Positions 1-6,727 of a stretch of DNA of 6,809 nt are shown one piece after another. The stretch comes from Opitutus sp. GAS368 (GTDB lineage: Bacteria > Verrucomicrobiota > Verrucomicrobiia > Opitutales > UBA953). A program made the translations under genes and the position numbers. Position 1 is the stretch's first letter, and the number at the start of each line of letters is the position of its first letter. The stretch lies in assembly GCA_945906115.1 (NCBI GenBank), contig CAMDQP010000057.1, positions 1 to 6,809 of the forward strand, given 5' to 3'. The notes below the pieces were generated by a model. The model was not told the DNA's origin. It did not search any database and was given only the letters and a program-made list of their open reading frames with translations.

Positions 1-174
1 GACGCCTGGCTCACCCGCTGCGGGCCCCTCGCCGACCTACACGCCGACGAACTCGTGAAGCGCGGCATCATCCTGCCTCGCGACGAGAAATACGAAGTGC
101 GCCTCAAGACCGGCCAGCACGAGAGCAGCAATGCCGCGAAGAAAAAAAACTCCGGCAAAGCCACTACCAAATAA
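1..174 (+). CDS. 3' end of an unrecognised protein (5' truncated by window)
   Basis: Frame 1 is open from the first base to a TAA stop at 172-174 and encodes 57 C-terminal residues. They contain a Trp-Leu-x-Arg-Cys start, an Ala-Asp-Leu-His-Ala-Asp-Glu stretch, and Gly-Ile-Ile-Leu-Pro-Arg-Asp about 20 residues in. The last 17 or so residues are a low-complexity, Lys/Ser/Asn-rich tail (A-A-K-K-K-N-S-G-K), probably disordered. Codon use (GC-ending third positions up to the tail) matches the genes downstream, so this is coding. I do not recognise the family from this fragment. There is no membrane segment and no known motif. The next gene starts 16 bases after the stop, so the two may be co-transcribed. 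Confidence 0.7.
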   Translation, partial: DAWLTRCGPLADLHADELVKRGIILPRDEKYEVRLKTGQHESSNAAKKKNSGKATTK

Positions 175-190
175 TTCACCTTTCTCCTTT

Positions 191-817
191 ATGCGCCCTC
201 TCCTCCTCCTCTCCGCTTCCTTCCTCGCCTTCGGCTGCAAACCTGCCCCGCAGATCGCCCGCTACGAAGTGAAGTCCGAAGCCGCTCCGGCCGCCACCGC
301 CGCTCCGGCCGCACCCGTCGCCGCCCAGCCAGCCCCCTCGCCGGCCGTGGCCGCCCCGATGGTCGCCCCCGCCTCGATGAAGGCTGAAGCCGCCGGCTTC
401 GACGCCCCCAAGTGGGCGAAACTGCCAGCCGGTTGGTCCGTCGGTCCGGAAAATTCGATGCGCAAGGCCACGTGGATCGTCTCCGGCCCGAACGACAGCA
501 AGGCTGAGATCGCCGTGACGGTCTTCCCGGGCAGCGTCGGCGGGCTTACCGCCAACGTGAACCGCTGGCGCGGCCAAATCGGCCTTCCTTCAGCCAGCTC
601 CGATCAGATTGTCGCCTCGGCCAAGACGGTCAAGGTCGGCGGTCTCGAGAGCCAGCGCTTCGTGATGACCTCCGCCGACGGCAAAAAGTCCGTCGACGCG
701 GTCATGACTTCCAAGGACGGCGCCACCTGGTTCTTTAAGATGAACGGTGAAACCGCCGCCGTCGAAGCGAACGCCACCGCGTTCGTCGCCTTCCTCTCCG
801 CCTCCCAACTCCCGTGA
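191..817 (+). CDS. Predicted lipoprotein, Ala/Pro linker plus PVC-type domain of unknown function
   Basis: This 208-residue protein starts with a short lipoprotein-type signal: Arg2, a Leu-rich core at 4-12, then A-F-G-C with Cys16 as the likely lipidated residue. Phe at -2 is atypical but fits the general lipobox rules. Residues 17-66 are an Ala/Pro-rich linker that would tether the protein to a membrane. Residues 70-208 form a compact domain with L-P-A-G-W (78-82), S-M-R-K-A (89-93), F-P-G-S-V-G-G-L (112-119), A-N-V-N-R-W-R-G-Q (121-129) and a W-F-F-K segment at 180-183. I recall similar unnamed proteins in Planctomycetes and Verrucomicrobia, but the function is unknown. Cys16 is the only cysteine, so it is not a ResA-like thioredoxin or a c-type cytochrome. 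ATG 191 is preferred over the in-frame ATG at 131, which lies inside the upstream gene and would bury the signal peptide. The stop overlaps the ccsBA start (GTGA), so translation is probably coupled and a role near cytochrome c assembly is possible. Confidence 0.85.
   Translation: MRPLLLLSASFLAFGCKPAPQIARYEVKSEAAPAATAAPAAPVAAQPAPSPAVAAPMVAPASMKAEAAGFDAPKWAKLPAGWSVGPENSMRKATWIVSGPNDSKAEIAVTVFPGSVGGLTANVNRWRGQIGLPSASSDQIVASAKTVKVGGLESQRFVMTSADGKKSVDAVMTSKDGATWFFKMNGETAAVEANATAFVAFLSASQLP
281..316 (+). repeat. Tandem 18-base repeat in the Ala/Pro linker
   Basis: Two adjacent 18-base units (281-298 and 299-316) match at 16 of 18 positions and begin with an identical 14-base stretch. They encode A-A-P-A-A-T and A-A-P-A-A-P in the lipoprotein linker (residues 31-42). 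This looks like slippage or duplication within a low-complexity tether; a difference in copy number would change only linker length, not frame. Confidence 0.8.
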
Positions 818-3800
818 ACAGCGAAGAACATCAAAAAAAGGCCAACAGCGGCAACCTTGTCATCGACACGCTGGCGTCGCTCAAGCTGACGGTGCTCCTG
901 CTCATCCTGTCGATGATCCTCATCTTGCTGGGGACACTCGAACAAGTTCACTGGGGCATCTGGCATGTCCAGAAGGTCTACTTCAGTTCTTGGCTCTGCT
1001 TCTATCCGATGGACCCGACGGCACCCTTACGCATCCCGTTGCCGGCCGGCTTCACACTCGGAGCCCTGCTGATCATCAACCTGGCCTTCGCCCACGTCCG
1101 TCACTTCAAGGCGACCGCTGCCAAGGTCGGTAACCTGATGATTCACGCTGGCCTACTCCTTCTGCTGGGCGGCGGCTTCGTCACCGCAATCTACCAAGAG
1201 GAGTCCGCGATGATCATCCCCGAAGGCGAACAGCGAAACTACTCCGAGGCCTTCCGCGAATTCGAAATCGCGCTCGTCCAAAAATCCGCCACTGCCGAGA
1301 CCGTCGTCGCCATCCCGGATTCGATCCTGCGCGACCTCGCCACCAAAGGGCTACCCGCCGACGTCGAGCTCCCAGGCACTCCTTACACGCTCGTCGTCCA
1401 GACCTACCACCCGAACGCGATGCTCCGGGCGAAATCCCAGATGCCCGACGGTATCGAACTCAAGGCCACCCAAGGCATCGGCGCCCGCACTGAGCTGACC
1501 TACAAGCCTCTCCCGGAAAGCTATGACGACAACAAGCCCAACGCTCCCACGGCGATCGTGGAGCTGAAGACGAAGGACAAGTCGCTCGGCACCTGGGCGC
1601 TCAACCTAAACCTGACGGAATCTTTCGATGCCCAGACCTTTGCAGACGCCGGCAAGACCTACGAACTCTCGCTCCGTCGGATCCGCTACTACGTCCCCTT
1701 CACGGTGCAGCTGGATAAGTTCACCCACGAGAAGTATCCGGGAACCGAGACGCCCAAGCGCTTCGCCAGCGACGTGACGCTCAAGGAAGGTGCGAGCTCC
1801 TTCCCCTTCAATATCTCGATGAACCAACCGCTCCGCCATGCTGGCCTGACCTTCTTCCAGTCGAGCTTCGGTAGCACGAAGGACGGCAAGAGCCTCAGCG
1901 TACTCCAGGTCGTGCGTAATCCCGGCTGGCTCATTCCCTATATCTCCGTCGCGCTGATGTCCCTCGGCCTCATCTGGCACTTCGGCGTCTCCCTGCTGCG
2001 CTTCCTCCGCGGCCGTGCCGCCAAGGCCGCCGCCGTGCTGACCCTCGGTTTCCTGACCGCCACAGCCGATGCGGCCGACGCCGGCTGGAACAGCCGTGAG
2101 TTTGGCACGATTCCCGTCCAGAGCGGCGGGCGGATTGTACCGATTCAAACCCTCGCCACGGGATCCTTGCTCCAGATGCGCTCGCGCACCTCGATCAGCC
2201 TGTCTCCACTCGAACGCGTCGCCTTCGGCCAGCCTCCGTCCACTTGGACCGCAGAACAGCGTGCAGAAATCGCCAAAGAACTCCCTGCCCTCTCGACCGA
2301 ACTCCAGGCGCTGCTTGAAAAACGCCAAGTCCGTCTGACCGGAGGCGCCATCAGCTCGGTCGACTGGCTCATCGAAGTGTGCTTCCGCGCCCCGATCGCC
2401 CGCCACCTGCCGACCTTCCGCGTCGAACACCCCAACGTGCTCAAGCGCGTCGGAGGCGACCCCGAGAAGAGCCTCTACGTCAGCTGGGACGGTATCTTGA
2501 AAAATAGCGCCGAACTCAGCAAGGCAGCCGAACAGGCGCGCAAACGCCCCCAGGCCGACCGCGACGTCGAAGACCGTGGCCTCCTCACGCTCGAAAGCGC
2601 CGCCCGCCAGTATGCGACGCTCAGCATGACCTTCATCCCCGGCGACCTACCGCTCGACGTCACCCCGCGCCGCGAATACGGCGCCTGGACCGCTGCGCTC
2701 AGCCGCGCGCTCGCCGAAATGAACGCCAGCGCCACCGGCAAGGCCTTCGATCCCGAACTGCAGAAAACGGTGAAGACGTTCGTGGAGCGCTACCAGGATT
2801 TCGAACGCGAGGGCGTCATCGGCCTGATGCCCCCCAAGGACGAAACGTCGCTCGCCCGCTGGGATAATCTCGGCGCTTCCCTCCTCGGCATCATCAAGGA
2901 CCAGAAGGCCCACCGGGCAGGTCTGGCCGAAGACGGCATCATCACCCGTTACGCCGACTTCTCGATGGCGTGGCGCGAAGGCAAGGACGACGATTGCTCT
3001 CGATTGAGCTCAGCGATCGCGGCCTCGTTGAAGGGTCCTTGGACCGCCCGGGCAGAATCCGAAGCGAGCTTCGGTCGGCTCCAACCTTTTTACTGGCTCC
3101 TTATCGCCTACGTGGTGGTGGTGCTCATAGTCCTTGTCTCCTGGGTGACCGGCTCCGAAGCCCTCCGCGTCTGGGGTTACCGCCTGCTGCTAGTGTCCTT
3201 CATCCTGCACACCGCCGCCCTCGGTTACCGCATGTGGCTGCATGACCGTCCGCCCGTGACTAACCTCTATTCAACGGGAATCTTCGTCGCCTGGGGTGCC
3301 GTCGGCATGGGCATTATGCTCGAGCGGGTCTGGAAAAACGGCATCGGCGCAGTCGCGACAGGTATCACCGGCTTCGTCTCGCTGATCGTTGCCCATAACC
3401 TCGGCCTCTCCGGCGAAGACAACCTCGAGAGCGTCCGTGCGGTGCTTGATACGAACTTCTGGCTGGCGACGCACGTGACCATCGTGACGCTCGGCTACTC
3501 CGCGACCTTCGTTGCTGGCCTGCTCGGCGCCCTCCACCTTGCGCTCCGCGCCTTCAAGAAGGACTACAACTGGGGCGATAGTGTCGCCCGCGCAGCGTAC
3601 GGCATCCTCGCCTTCGCCGTGATGGCCAGCTTCATCGGCACGATGCTCGGTGGCATCTGGGCCGACCAGAGCTGGGGTCGCTTCTGGGGCTGGGATCCGA
3701 AAGAAAACGGCGCCATCCTCATCGTGCTCTGGTGCGCGCTCTGCCTCCACGCTCGCTGGGGTGGCCTCGTGCGCCGCGAAGGGCTAATGCAGCTCCTCAT

Positions 3801-3987
3801 CTTCGGTAACATCGTCACGGCCTGGTCATGGTTCGGCACGAATCTTCTCGGCGTCGGCCTGCACAGCTACGGCTTCACGGAAACAGGGGCGTTCTGGCTC
3901 TATTACGTGTTCTGCCCTTCGCAGCTCGCGCTCATCGCCCTCGGATGGCTCCCTGATCGCTCGAAGAGCGCCCTCAAGACCGCATGA
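814..3987 (+). CDS. ccsBA: ResB-CcsA fusion, system II cytochrome c synthase
   Basis: This 1057-residue membrane protein exports heme and ligates it to CXXCH motifs of apocytochromes c outside the cytoplasm. The ResB half has membrane segments near 20-42, 78-96 and 107-126, a large outer domain (about 127-370), and a segment at 371-396. A hydrophobic stretch at 404-420 ending in A-D-A-A-D-A leads into a second extracytoplasmic region (about 421-757), whose opening F-G-T-I-P-V-Q-S-G-G-R-I-V-P-I-Q-T is typical of CcsBA fusions. The CcsA half (758-1047) carries the WWD heme-binding motif at 949-961 (W949, W954, W958, W960, D961, then P-K-E). By motif alignment the four functional histidines are present: TM-His1 H111, P-His1 H887, TM-His2 H979 and P-His2 H1017 (L-H-S-Y-G-F). 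It begins with GTG overlapping the lipoprotein stop and ends in an ATGA overlap with the NusG-like gene. It appears intact, somewhat longer than the roughly 900-residue Helicobacter fusion I recall. Confidence 0.95.
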   Translation: MNSEEHQKKANSGNLVIDTLASLKLTVLLLILSMILILLGTLEQVHWGIWHVQKVYFSSWLCFYPMDPTAPLRIPLPAGFTLGALLIINLAFAHVRHFKATAAKVGNLMIHAGLLLLLGGGFVTAIYQEESAMIIPEGEQRNYSEAFREFEIALVQKSATAETVVAIPDSILRDLATKGLPADVELPGTPYTLVVQTYHPNAMLRAKSQMPDGIELKATQGIGARTELTYKPLPESYDDNKPNAPTAIVELKTKDKSLGTWALNLNLTESFDAQTFADAGKTYELSLRRIRYYVPFTVQLDKFTHEKYPGTETPKRFASDVTLKEGASSFPFNISMNQPLRHAGLTFFQSSFGSTKDGKSLSVLQVVRNPGWLIPYISVALMSLGLIWHFGVSLLRFLRGRAAKAAAVLTLGFLTATADAADAGWNSREFGTIPVQSGGRIVPIQTLATGSLLQMRSRTSISLSPLERVAFGQPPSTWTAEQRAEIAKELPALSTELQALLEKRQVRLTGGAISSVDWLIEVCFRAPIARHLPTFRVEHPNVLKRVGGDPEKSLYVSWDGILKNSAELSKAAEQARKRPQADRDVEDRGLLTLESAARQYATLSMTFIPGDLPLDVTPRREYGAWTAALSRALAEMNASATGKAFDPELQKTVKTFVERYQDFEREGVIGLMPPKDETSLARWDNLGASLLGIIKDQKAHRAGLAEDGIITRYADFSMAWREGKDDDCSRLSSAIAASLKGPWTARAESEASFGRLQPFYWLLIAYVVVVLIVLVSWVTGSEALRVWGYRLLLVSFILHTAALGYRMWLHDRPPVTNLYSTGIFVAWGAVGMGIMLERVWKNGIGAVATGITGFVSLIVAHNLGLSGEDNLESVRAVLDTNFWLATHVTIVTLGYSATFVAGLLGALHLALRAFKKDYNWGDSVARAAYGILAFAVMASFIGTMLGGIWADQSWGRFWGWDPKENGAILIVLWCALCLHARWGGLVRREGLMQLLIFGNIVTAWSWFGTNLLGVGLHSYGFTETGAFWLYYVFCPSQLALIALGWLPDRSKSALKTA

Positions 3988-4508
3988 CCGAAGCCGCCGG
4001 CCCGACCTGGTTCTGCATCAAGGCCAAACCTCGCCAAGAGGCCGTGGCAGTGCAGAACCTACGGGCCGTCGGCATCGGCGAGCTGGTCTTCCCACGGCTG
4101 CGTCGCACCCGACGCGGCCACGACAAGAACAAGGTCGTCATCGAGCCGCTCTTCCCGGGGTACGTGTTCGCTCGCTTCGACCCGGTGGAATTCCAGTCCA
4201 CGATCCGCAGCACGCGCGGCGTGCTCCACCTGGTCAGCCGCGAAGGCCGACCGGTCGACGTCGAACAGGCTGTGATTGACGAACTCAACGCGCTCGGCCC
4301 CGACGCGATCCTCTCGATACTCGATGAGGAACTGAAGGTCGGCGCCAAAGCCCGCGTCATCCGTGGCATCTTCACGGGCTCCGAAGGCGAGATCATCCGC
4401 CTCGAGTCGCCCCAGAAACGCATCGCGCTGTTGCTCTCGATCCTCGGCTCCGACCAGCCGGTCGAACTGCCGCTCGATGATGTCGAAGGCCTCCCCGACG
4501 AAACCTAG
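3984..4508 (+). CDS. NusG/RfaH-family transcription elongation factor (specialised paralogue)
   Basis: This 174-residue protein has the NusG layout. An N-terminal NGN domain (about 8-100) holds W-F-C-I-K-A-K-P-R-Q-E (9-19), an Asn-Leu pair at 25-26, a basic stretch at 38-50, P-L-F-P-G-Y-V-F (55-62) and S-T-R-G-V (76-80). A C-terminal KOW domain (about 117-168) has V-G-A-K-A-R-V and F-T-G-S-E-G. Members bind RNA polymerase at the clamp and promote processive transcription; paralogues such as RfaH, LoaP and UpxY act on chosen operons. The KOW end, with R-I-A-L-L-L-S-I-L-G followed by V-E-L-P-L, resembles RfaH-like proteins more than housekeeping NusG. There is also none of the context expected of the general nusG (no secE, rplK or rplA). 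It starts at an ATG inside the ccsBA stop (ATGA). I see no ops-like element upstream in the window. Assignment to the superfamily is firm; the target operon is unknown. Confidence 0.88.
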   Translation: MTEAAGPTWFCIKAKPRQEAVAVQNLRAVGIGELVFPRLRRTRRGHDKNKVVIEPLFPGYVFARFDPVEFQSTIRSTRGVLHLVSREGRPVDVEQAVIDELNALGPDAILSILDEELKVGAKARVIRGIFTGSEGEIIRLESPQKRIALLLSILGSDQPVELPLDDVEGLPDET

Positions 4509-4519
4509 CCCTTGATCAC

Positions 4520-4981
4520 ATGATCCTCGACCAACTCTCCGCCTCCGCCGCTTACGAGTCGCTGCATCCACTCTTCCCGCAAGCTTTCGCCTACCTTCAC
4601 TCCTTCGACGTGAAGACGGAGGACGGTAAAGTCGAACTCCAGGGCCAGGACCTTGTGGCCATCGTGCAGCGCTACCAAACCGCCCCCTCCGCGGAAAAGC
4701 TCTGGGAAGCCCATCAAATCTACGGCGACATTCAGGTCGTCTATCAAGGCTTGGAAAACTGCGGCCATGCCGACCAGAAAACCCTCGTCGTCACGATGCC
4801 CTACATCGCGGAAAAGGACGTCGAGAAATACGCCGCCCCTTCGTCACCCACCGCCTTGCTCACCCTTGGCCGCGGCAATTTCGCAATCTTCCATCCCCAG
4901 GACGGCCATCAGCCCGGCGTGCAGATCGGTGCCCCGGCCGAAATCCTTAAGGTAGTCATTAAGTTCCGGCTCAAGGCCTGA
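4520..4981 (+). CDS. YhcH/YjgK/YiaL family protein (cupin-like, DUF386)
   Basis: The protein has 153 residues, the usual length for the family that includes YhcH, YiaL, EbgC and TabA, proposed sugar-processing or sugar-epimerising beta-sandwich proteins with a metal site. The start M-I-L-D-Q-L matches the typical family N-terminus, which fixes ATG 4520. Characteristic elements are W-E-A-H-Q-I-Y-G-D-I-Q-V-V-Y-Q-G-L-E (62-79, with E63, H65 and D70), G-N-F-A-I-F-H-P-Q-D-G-H-Q-P-G (119-133, with H130) and a C-terminal K-V-V-I-K-F (144-149). The E-x-H and D-x-H motifs are the expected metal ligands. H125 sits where family members commonly have Phe or Tyr. There is no signal peptide, so it should be cytoplasmic. 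It lies 11 bases after the NusG-like gene and could share its transcript, but no sugar catabolic genes are adjacent, so the substrate cannot be inferred. There is no clear ribosome binding site. Confidence 0.9.
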   Translation: MILDQLSASAAYESLHPLFPQAFAYLHSFDVKTEDGKVELQGQDLVAIVQRYQTAPSAEKLWEAHQIYGDIQVVYQGLENCGHADQKTLVVTMPYIAEKDVEKYAAPSSPTALLTLGRGNFAIFHPQDGHQPGVQIGAPAEILKVVIKFRLKA

Positions 4982-4983
4982 GC
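4969..4983 (+). other. Small hairpin over the yhcH-family stop codon
   Basis: GCTCA (4969-4973) can pair with TGAGC (4979-4983) around a 5-base loop, covering the TGA stop. The stem is only 5 bp and no T-run follows, so it is not a convincing intrinsic terminator. It is the only candidate boundary between the ccsBA block and the hydrolase gene. Confidence 0.2.
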
Positions 4984-5027
4984 GGCTTGCAACTTCGCCC
5001 GCTTTACGGTGTCCTATGGTCAACCCC

Positions 5028-5963
5028 ATGAGCTTCCGCGCCTGCCTACTCCTTGCCCTCACCTGCACCCTCGGCTTTGCTCAGGATGTCACCCGCGTCT
5101 CCGACGTCATCTACACGAAACATGACGGCGTGGCGCTGACGATGGACGTCTTCACGCCCGCCAAGCCGAACGGCGCCGCGGTCATCAAGATCATCAGCGG
5201 TGGCTGGAACTCCAATCACAACGGCATCAGCGACGGTGGTTGGCCGAAGCACGGCTTCACGACCTTCGTCGTCGTGCACGGCACGCAGCCCCGCTTCCAT
5301 ATCGACGAGATTGTCGGTGACCTCCAGCGTTCGGTCCGCTTCATCCGCGCCAACGCTGCCAAGTTCGGCATCGACCCGAATAAGATCGGTGTCACCGGCG
5401 GCAGCGCCGGCGGCCACCTCAGCCTGATGCTCGGTACCCGTGTCCTTGCGGCCAATCCGAAGTCAAAGGATCCGGTCGAGCGGGTGAGTTCAGAGGTCAA
5501 CGCGGTCGCCTGCTACTACCCGCCGGTCGATTTCCTCAGCTGGGCCAAGGAAGGCGACAGCAAGGAAGGCGTCGGCCCCCTGACCACCCGTGCGCCGGCG
5601 TTCGGCCCGATCGTCACCACCGCCGAAGGACGCGAACGTGCTGGCCGCGAACTCTCGCCTCTCTTCTGGATCAGTGATAAGACCCCTCCGACCTTCATCG
5701 TCCAGGGCGACGCTGACCCGCTCGTCCCTGACTCCCAGGCCCGTCGCTACCTCGCCCGCGCCAAGGAAGTCGGCGCCAAGGCCGAGGTCCTGATTCGCCT
5801 CGGTGGCGCCCATGGCGGCTGGGTCGAGATGGCCGACGACAACGTCCGCATGGCCGAATGGTTCAGCCTCCATCTCCTCGGCCAGCAGCCGGGCAAGCCC
5901 TTCAACTTCGATATCTCGTCCTTACCCAGCACGCCCGCGCCGAAGAAGGCTGCCAAGAAGTAA
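5028..5963 (+). CDS. Exported alpha/beta hydrolase (esterase-like)
   Basis: The protein has 311 residues from ATG 5028. A signal peptide (Arg4, hydrophobic 5-17, likely cleavage after G-F-A18 before Gln19) directs export. The in-frame ATG at 5016 would add M-V-N-P; both starts are possible, and I chose 5028 because the signal peptide then begins normally. The fold is that of carboxylesterase/acyl-peptidase-like hydrolases: nucleophile elbow G-G-S-A-G-G-H with Ser126, an acid in G-D-A-D-P-L-V-P (Asp230), and the catalytic His262 in G-G-A-H-G-G-W. The usual H-G-G oxyanion motif is replaced by S-G-G-W (57-60). D-P-N-K-I-G-V-T (116-123) precedes the elbow as in BD-FAE/HSL-like enzymes. Residues 290-311 form a tail ending in a Lys-rich K-K-A-A-K-K. 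The likely activity is ester hydrolysis in the periplasm, for example of polysaccharide acyl groups; the substrate is unknown. It follows the yhcH-family gene by 46 bases and precedes pyrF by 59. Confidence 0.88.
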   Translation: MSFRACLLLALTCTLGFAQDVTRVSDVIYTKHDGVALTMDVFTPAKPNGAAVIKIISGGWNSNHNGISDGGWPKHGFTTFVVVHGTQPRFHIDEIVGDLQRSVRFIRANAAKFGIDPNKIGVTGGSAGGHLSLMLGTRVLAANPKSKDPVERVSSEVNAVACYYPPVDFLSWAKEGDSKEGVGPLTTRAPAFGPIVTTAEGRERAGRELSPLFWISDKTPPTFIVQGDADPLVPDSQARRYLARAKEVGAKAEVLIRLGGAHGGWVEMADDNVRMAEWFSLHLLGQQPGKPFNFDISSLPSTPAPKKAAKK

Positions 5964-6005
5964 GCAGGGCCGAGGGACGATTTACGCTGGCAGGAAAGCC
6001 CTGCC
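5964..6005 (+). promoter_or_regulatory. Mutually exclusive stems in the hydrolase-pyrF gap
   Basis: In this 59-base gap GGCAGG (5989-5994) pairs with CCTGCC (6000-6005) around a 5-base loop. The right arm also overlaps GCCCTGC (5998-6004), which is perfectly complementary to GCAGGGC (5964-5970) directly after the hydrolase stop. The two pairings cannot form together. The sequence after the stem is GTTTGC, with no real T-tract, so terminator function is doubtful. It could be a weak terminator, an attenuation-like switch for pyrF, or chance in GC-rich DNA. Confidence 0.25.
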
Positions 6006-6022
6006 GTTTGCATAAAGACGGC

Positions 6023-6727
6023 ATGGCTTCTCCTTGCCGCCTCATCCTCGCCCTCGATGTAGAGACCAAGGAAGAAGCCTTGGCGCTCGCTCGCCCGCTC
6101 GCCGGCAATCTCGCCTGGGTAAAGCTGGGCCTGCAGCTCTTCACGCGCCACGGCCCGGGTATCGTCGACGAATTCCACGCGATGGGCTTCAAGGTCTTCC
6201 TCGACCTGAAGTTCCACGATATCCCTAACACGGTCTCCTCGGCGATCAAGAGCCTCAAAGGCCGCCCCTGCTCCCTCTTGACCATCCACGCCTGCGGCGG
6301 TCCTGAGATGATCGCCCGCGCCGCCGAAGCCGCGAAGTCCACCCTACCCGACTGCACCGTGCTCGCTGTGACGGTGCTGACCTCGATGGACCAAGCCCAG
6401 CTTTCGGCCACGGGTGTCGCCCGTACACCCGAAGAACAGGTCCGCCTGCTCGGCCGCATGGCCATCGGAGCCGGCATTGGCGGACTGGTCTGCTCCCCTC
6501 TCGAACTCCCGATCCTCCGCCAAGACCTCGGCGCTGGCCCGACGCTTGTGACGCCGGGCATCCGTTATCCCGACGCCGCGGGAGATGACCAGAATCGCGT
6601 CATGACGCCAGCCCAGGCCGCCGCCGCGGGCGCCAGCTTCATCGTCGTCGGCCGTCCGATTCTCAAGGCCAAGGACCCCGCCGCTGAAACGCTCCGTATC
6701 CGTCGTGACATCGGCGAGAGCGCATGA
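6023..6727 (+). CDS. pyrF: Orotidine 5'-phosphate decarboxylase
   Basis: PyrF converts OMP to UMP, the last step of de novo pyrimidine synthesis, in the cytoplasm as a TIM-barrel dimer. The 234-residue length is normal for bacterial group I enzymes. It starts with L-I-L-A-L-D (7-12, Asp12), followed by V-K-L-G (33-36, Lys34). The catalytic signature is D-L-K-F-H-D-I-P-N-T at 61-70, giving Asp61, Lys63 and Asp66. T-I-H-A (87-90) follows, then V-T-V-L-T-S (116-121). The phosphate-binding end has P-G-I-R (178-181), a D-D-Q segment with Gln190, and V-V-G-R-P-I (208-213, Arg211). All key residues are present. ATG 6023 is chosen because it places the first beta strand right at the N-terminus; the frame is open further upstream (to an ATG at 5858), but only across the hydrolase gene. 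The stop overlaps the next start (ATGA), indicating coupling to the nucleotidyltransferase gene. Confidence 0.97.
   Translation: MASPCRLILALDVETKEEALALARPLAGNLAWVKLGLQLFTRHGPGIVDEFHAMGFKVFLDLKFHDIPNTVSSAIKSLKGRPCSLLTIHACGGPEMIARAAEAAKSTLPDCTVLAVTVLTSMDQAQLSATGVARTPEEQVRLLGRMAIGAGIGGLVCSPLELPILRQDLGAGPTLVTPGIRYPDAAGDDQNRVMTPAQAAAAGASFIVVGRPILKAKDPAAETLRIRRDIGESA

Noticed and set aside
131..190. Earlier in-frame start for the lipoprotein (M-P-R-R-K-K)
   Set aside because: It lies within the upstream reading frame and would place 20 basic/polar residues ahead of an otherwise well-formed lipoprotein signal starting at 191.
1871..1876. GGTAGC resembling part of an RfaH ops element
   Set aside because: Only a six-base match inside the ccsBA coding sequence, not in a leader; expected by chance.
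1606..2430. A 274-codon open frame on the minus strand
   Set aside because: It is opposite the well-supported ccsBA frame, its translation is low-complexity Gly/Arg/Glu-rich with no known motif, and such antisense frames are expected in GC-rich coding DNA.
3733..3750. C-A-L-C-L-H in the CcsA half, resembling a CXXCH heme attachment site
   Set aside because: There is one extra residue before the His, and the segment lies in a membrane helix where H979 fits the conserved TM-His2 of CcsA.
4512..4525. GATC-rich near-palindrome around the yhcH-family start
   Set aside because: The inverted symmetry is imperfect and too short to be an operator or terminator.
4987..5017. Possible promoter before the hydrolase: TTGCAA and, 19 bases on, TCCTAT
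   Set aside because: Matches to the sigma-70 consensus are only 4/6 and 3/6 with a long spacer; not enough to call.
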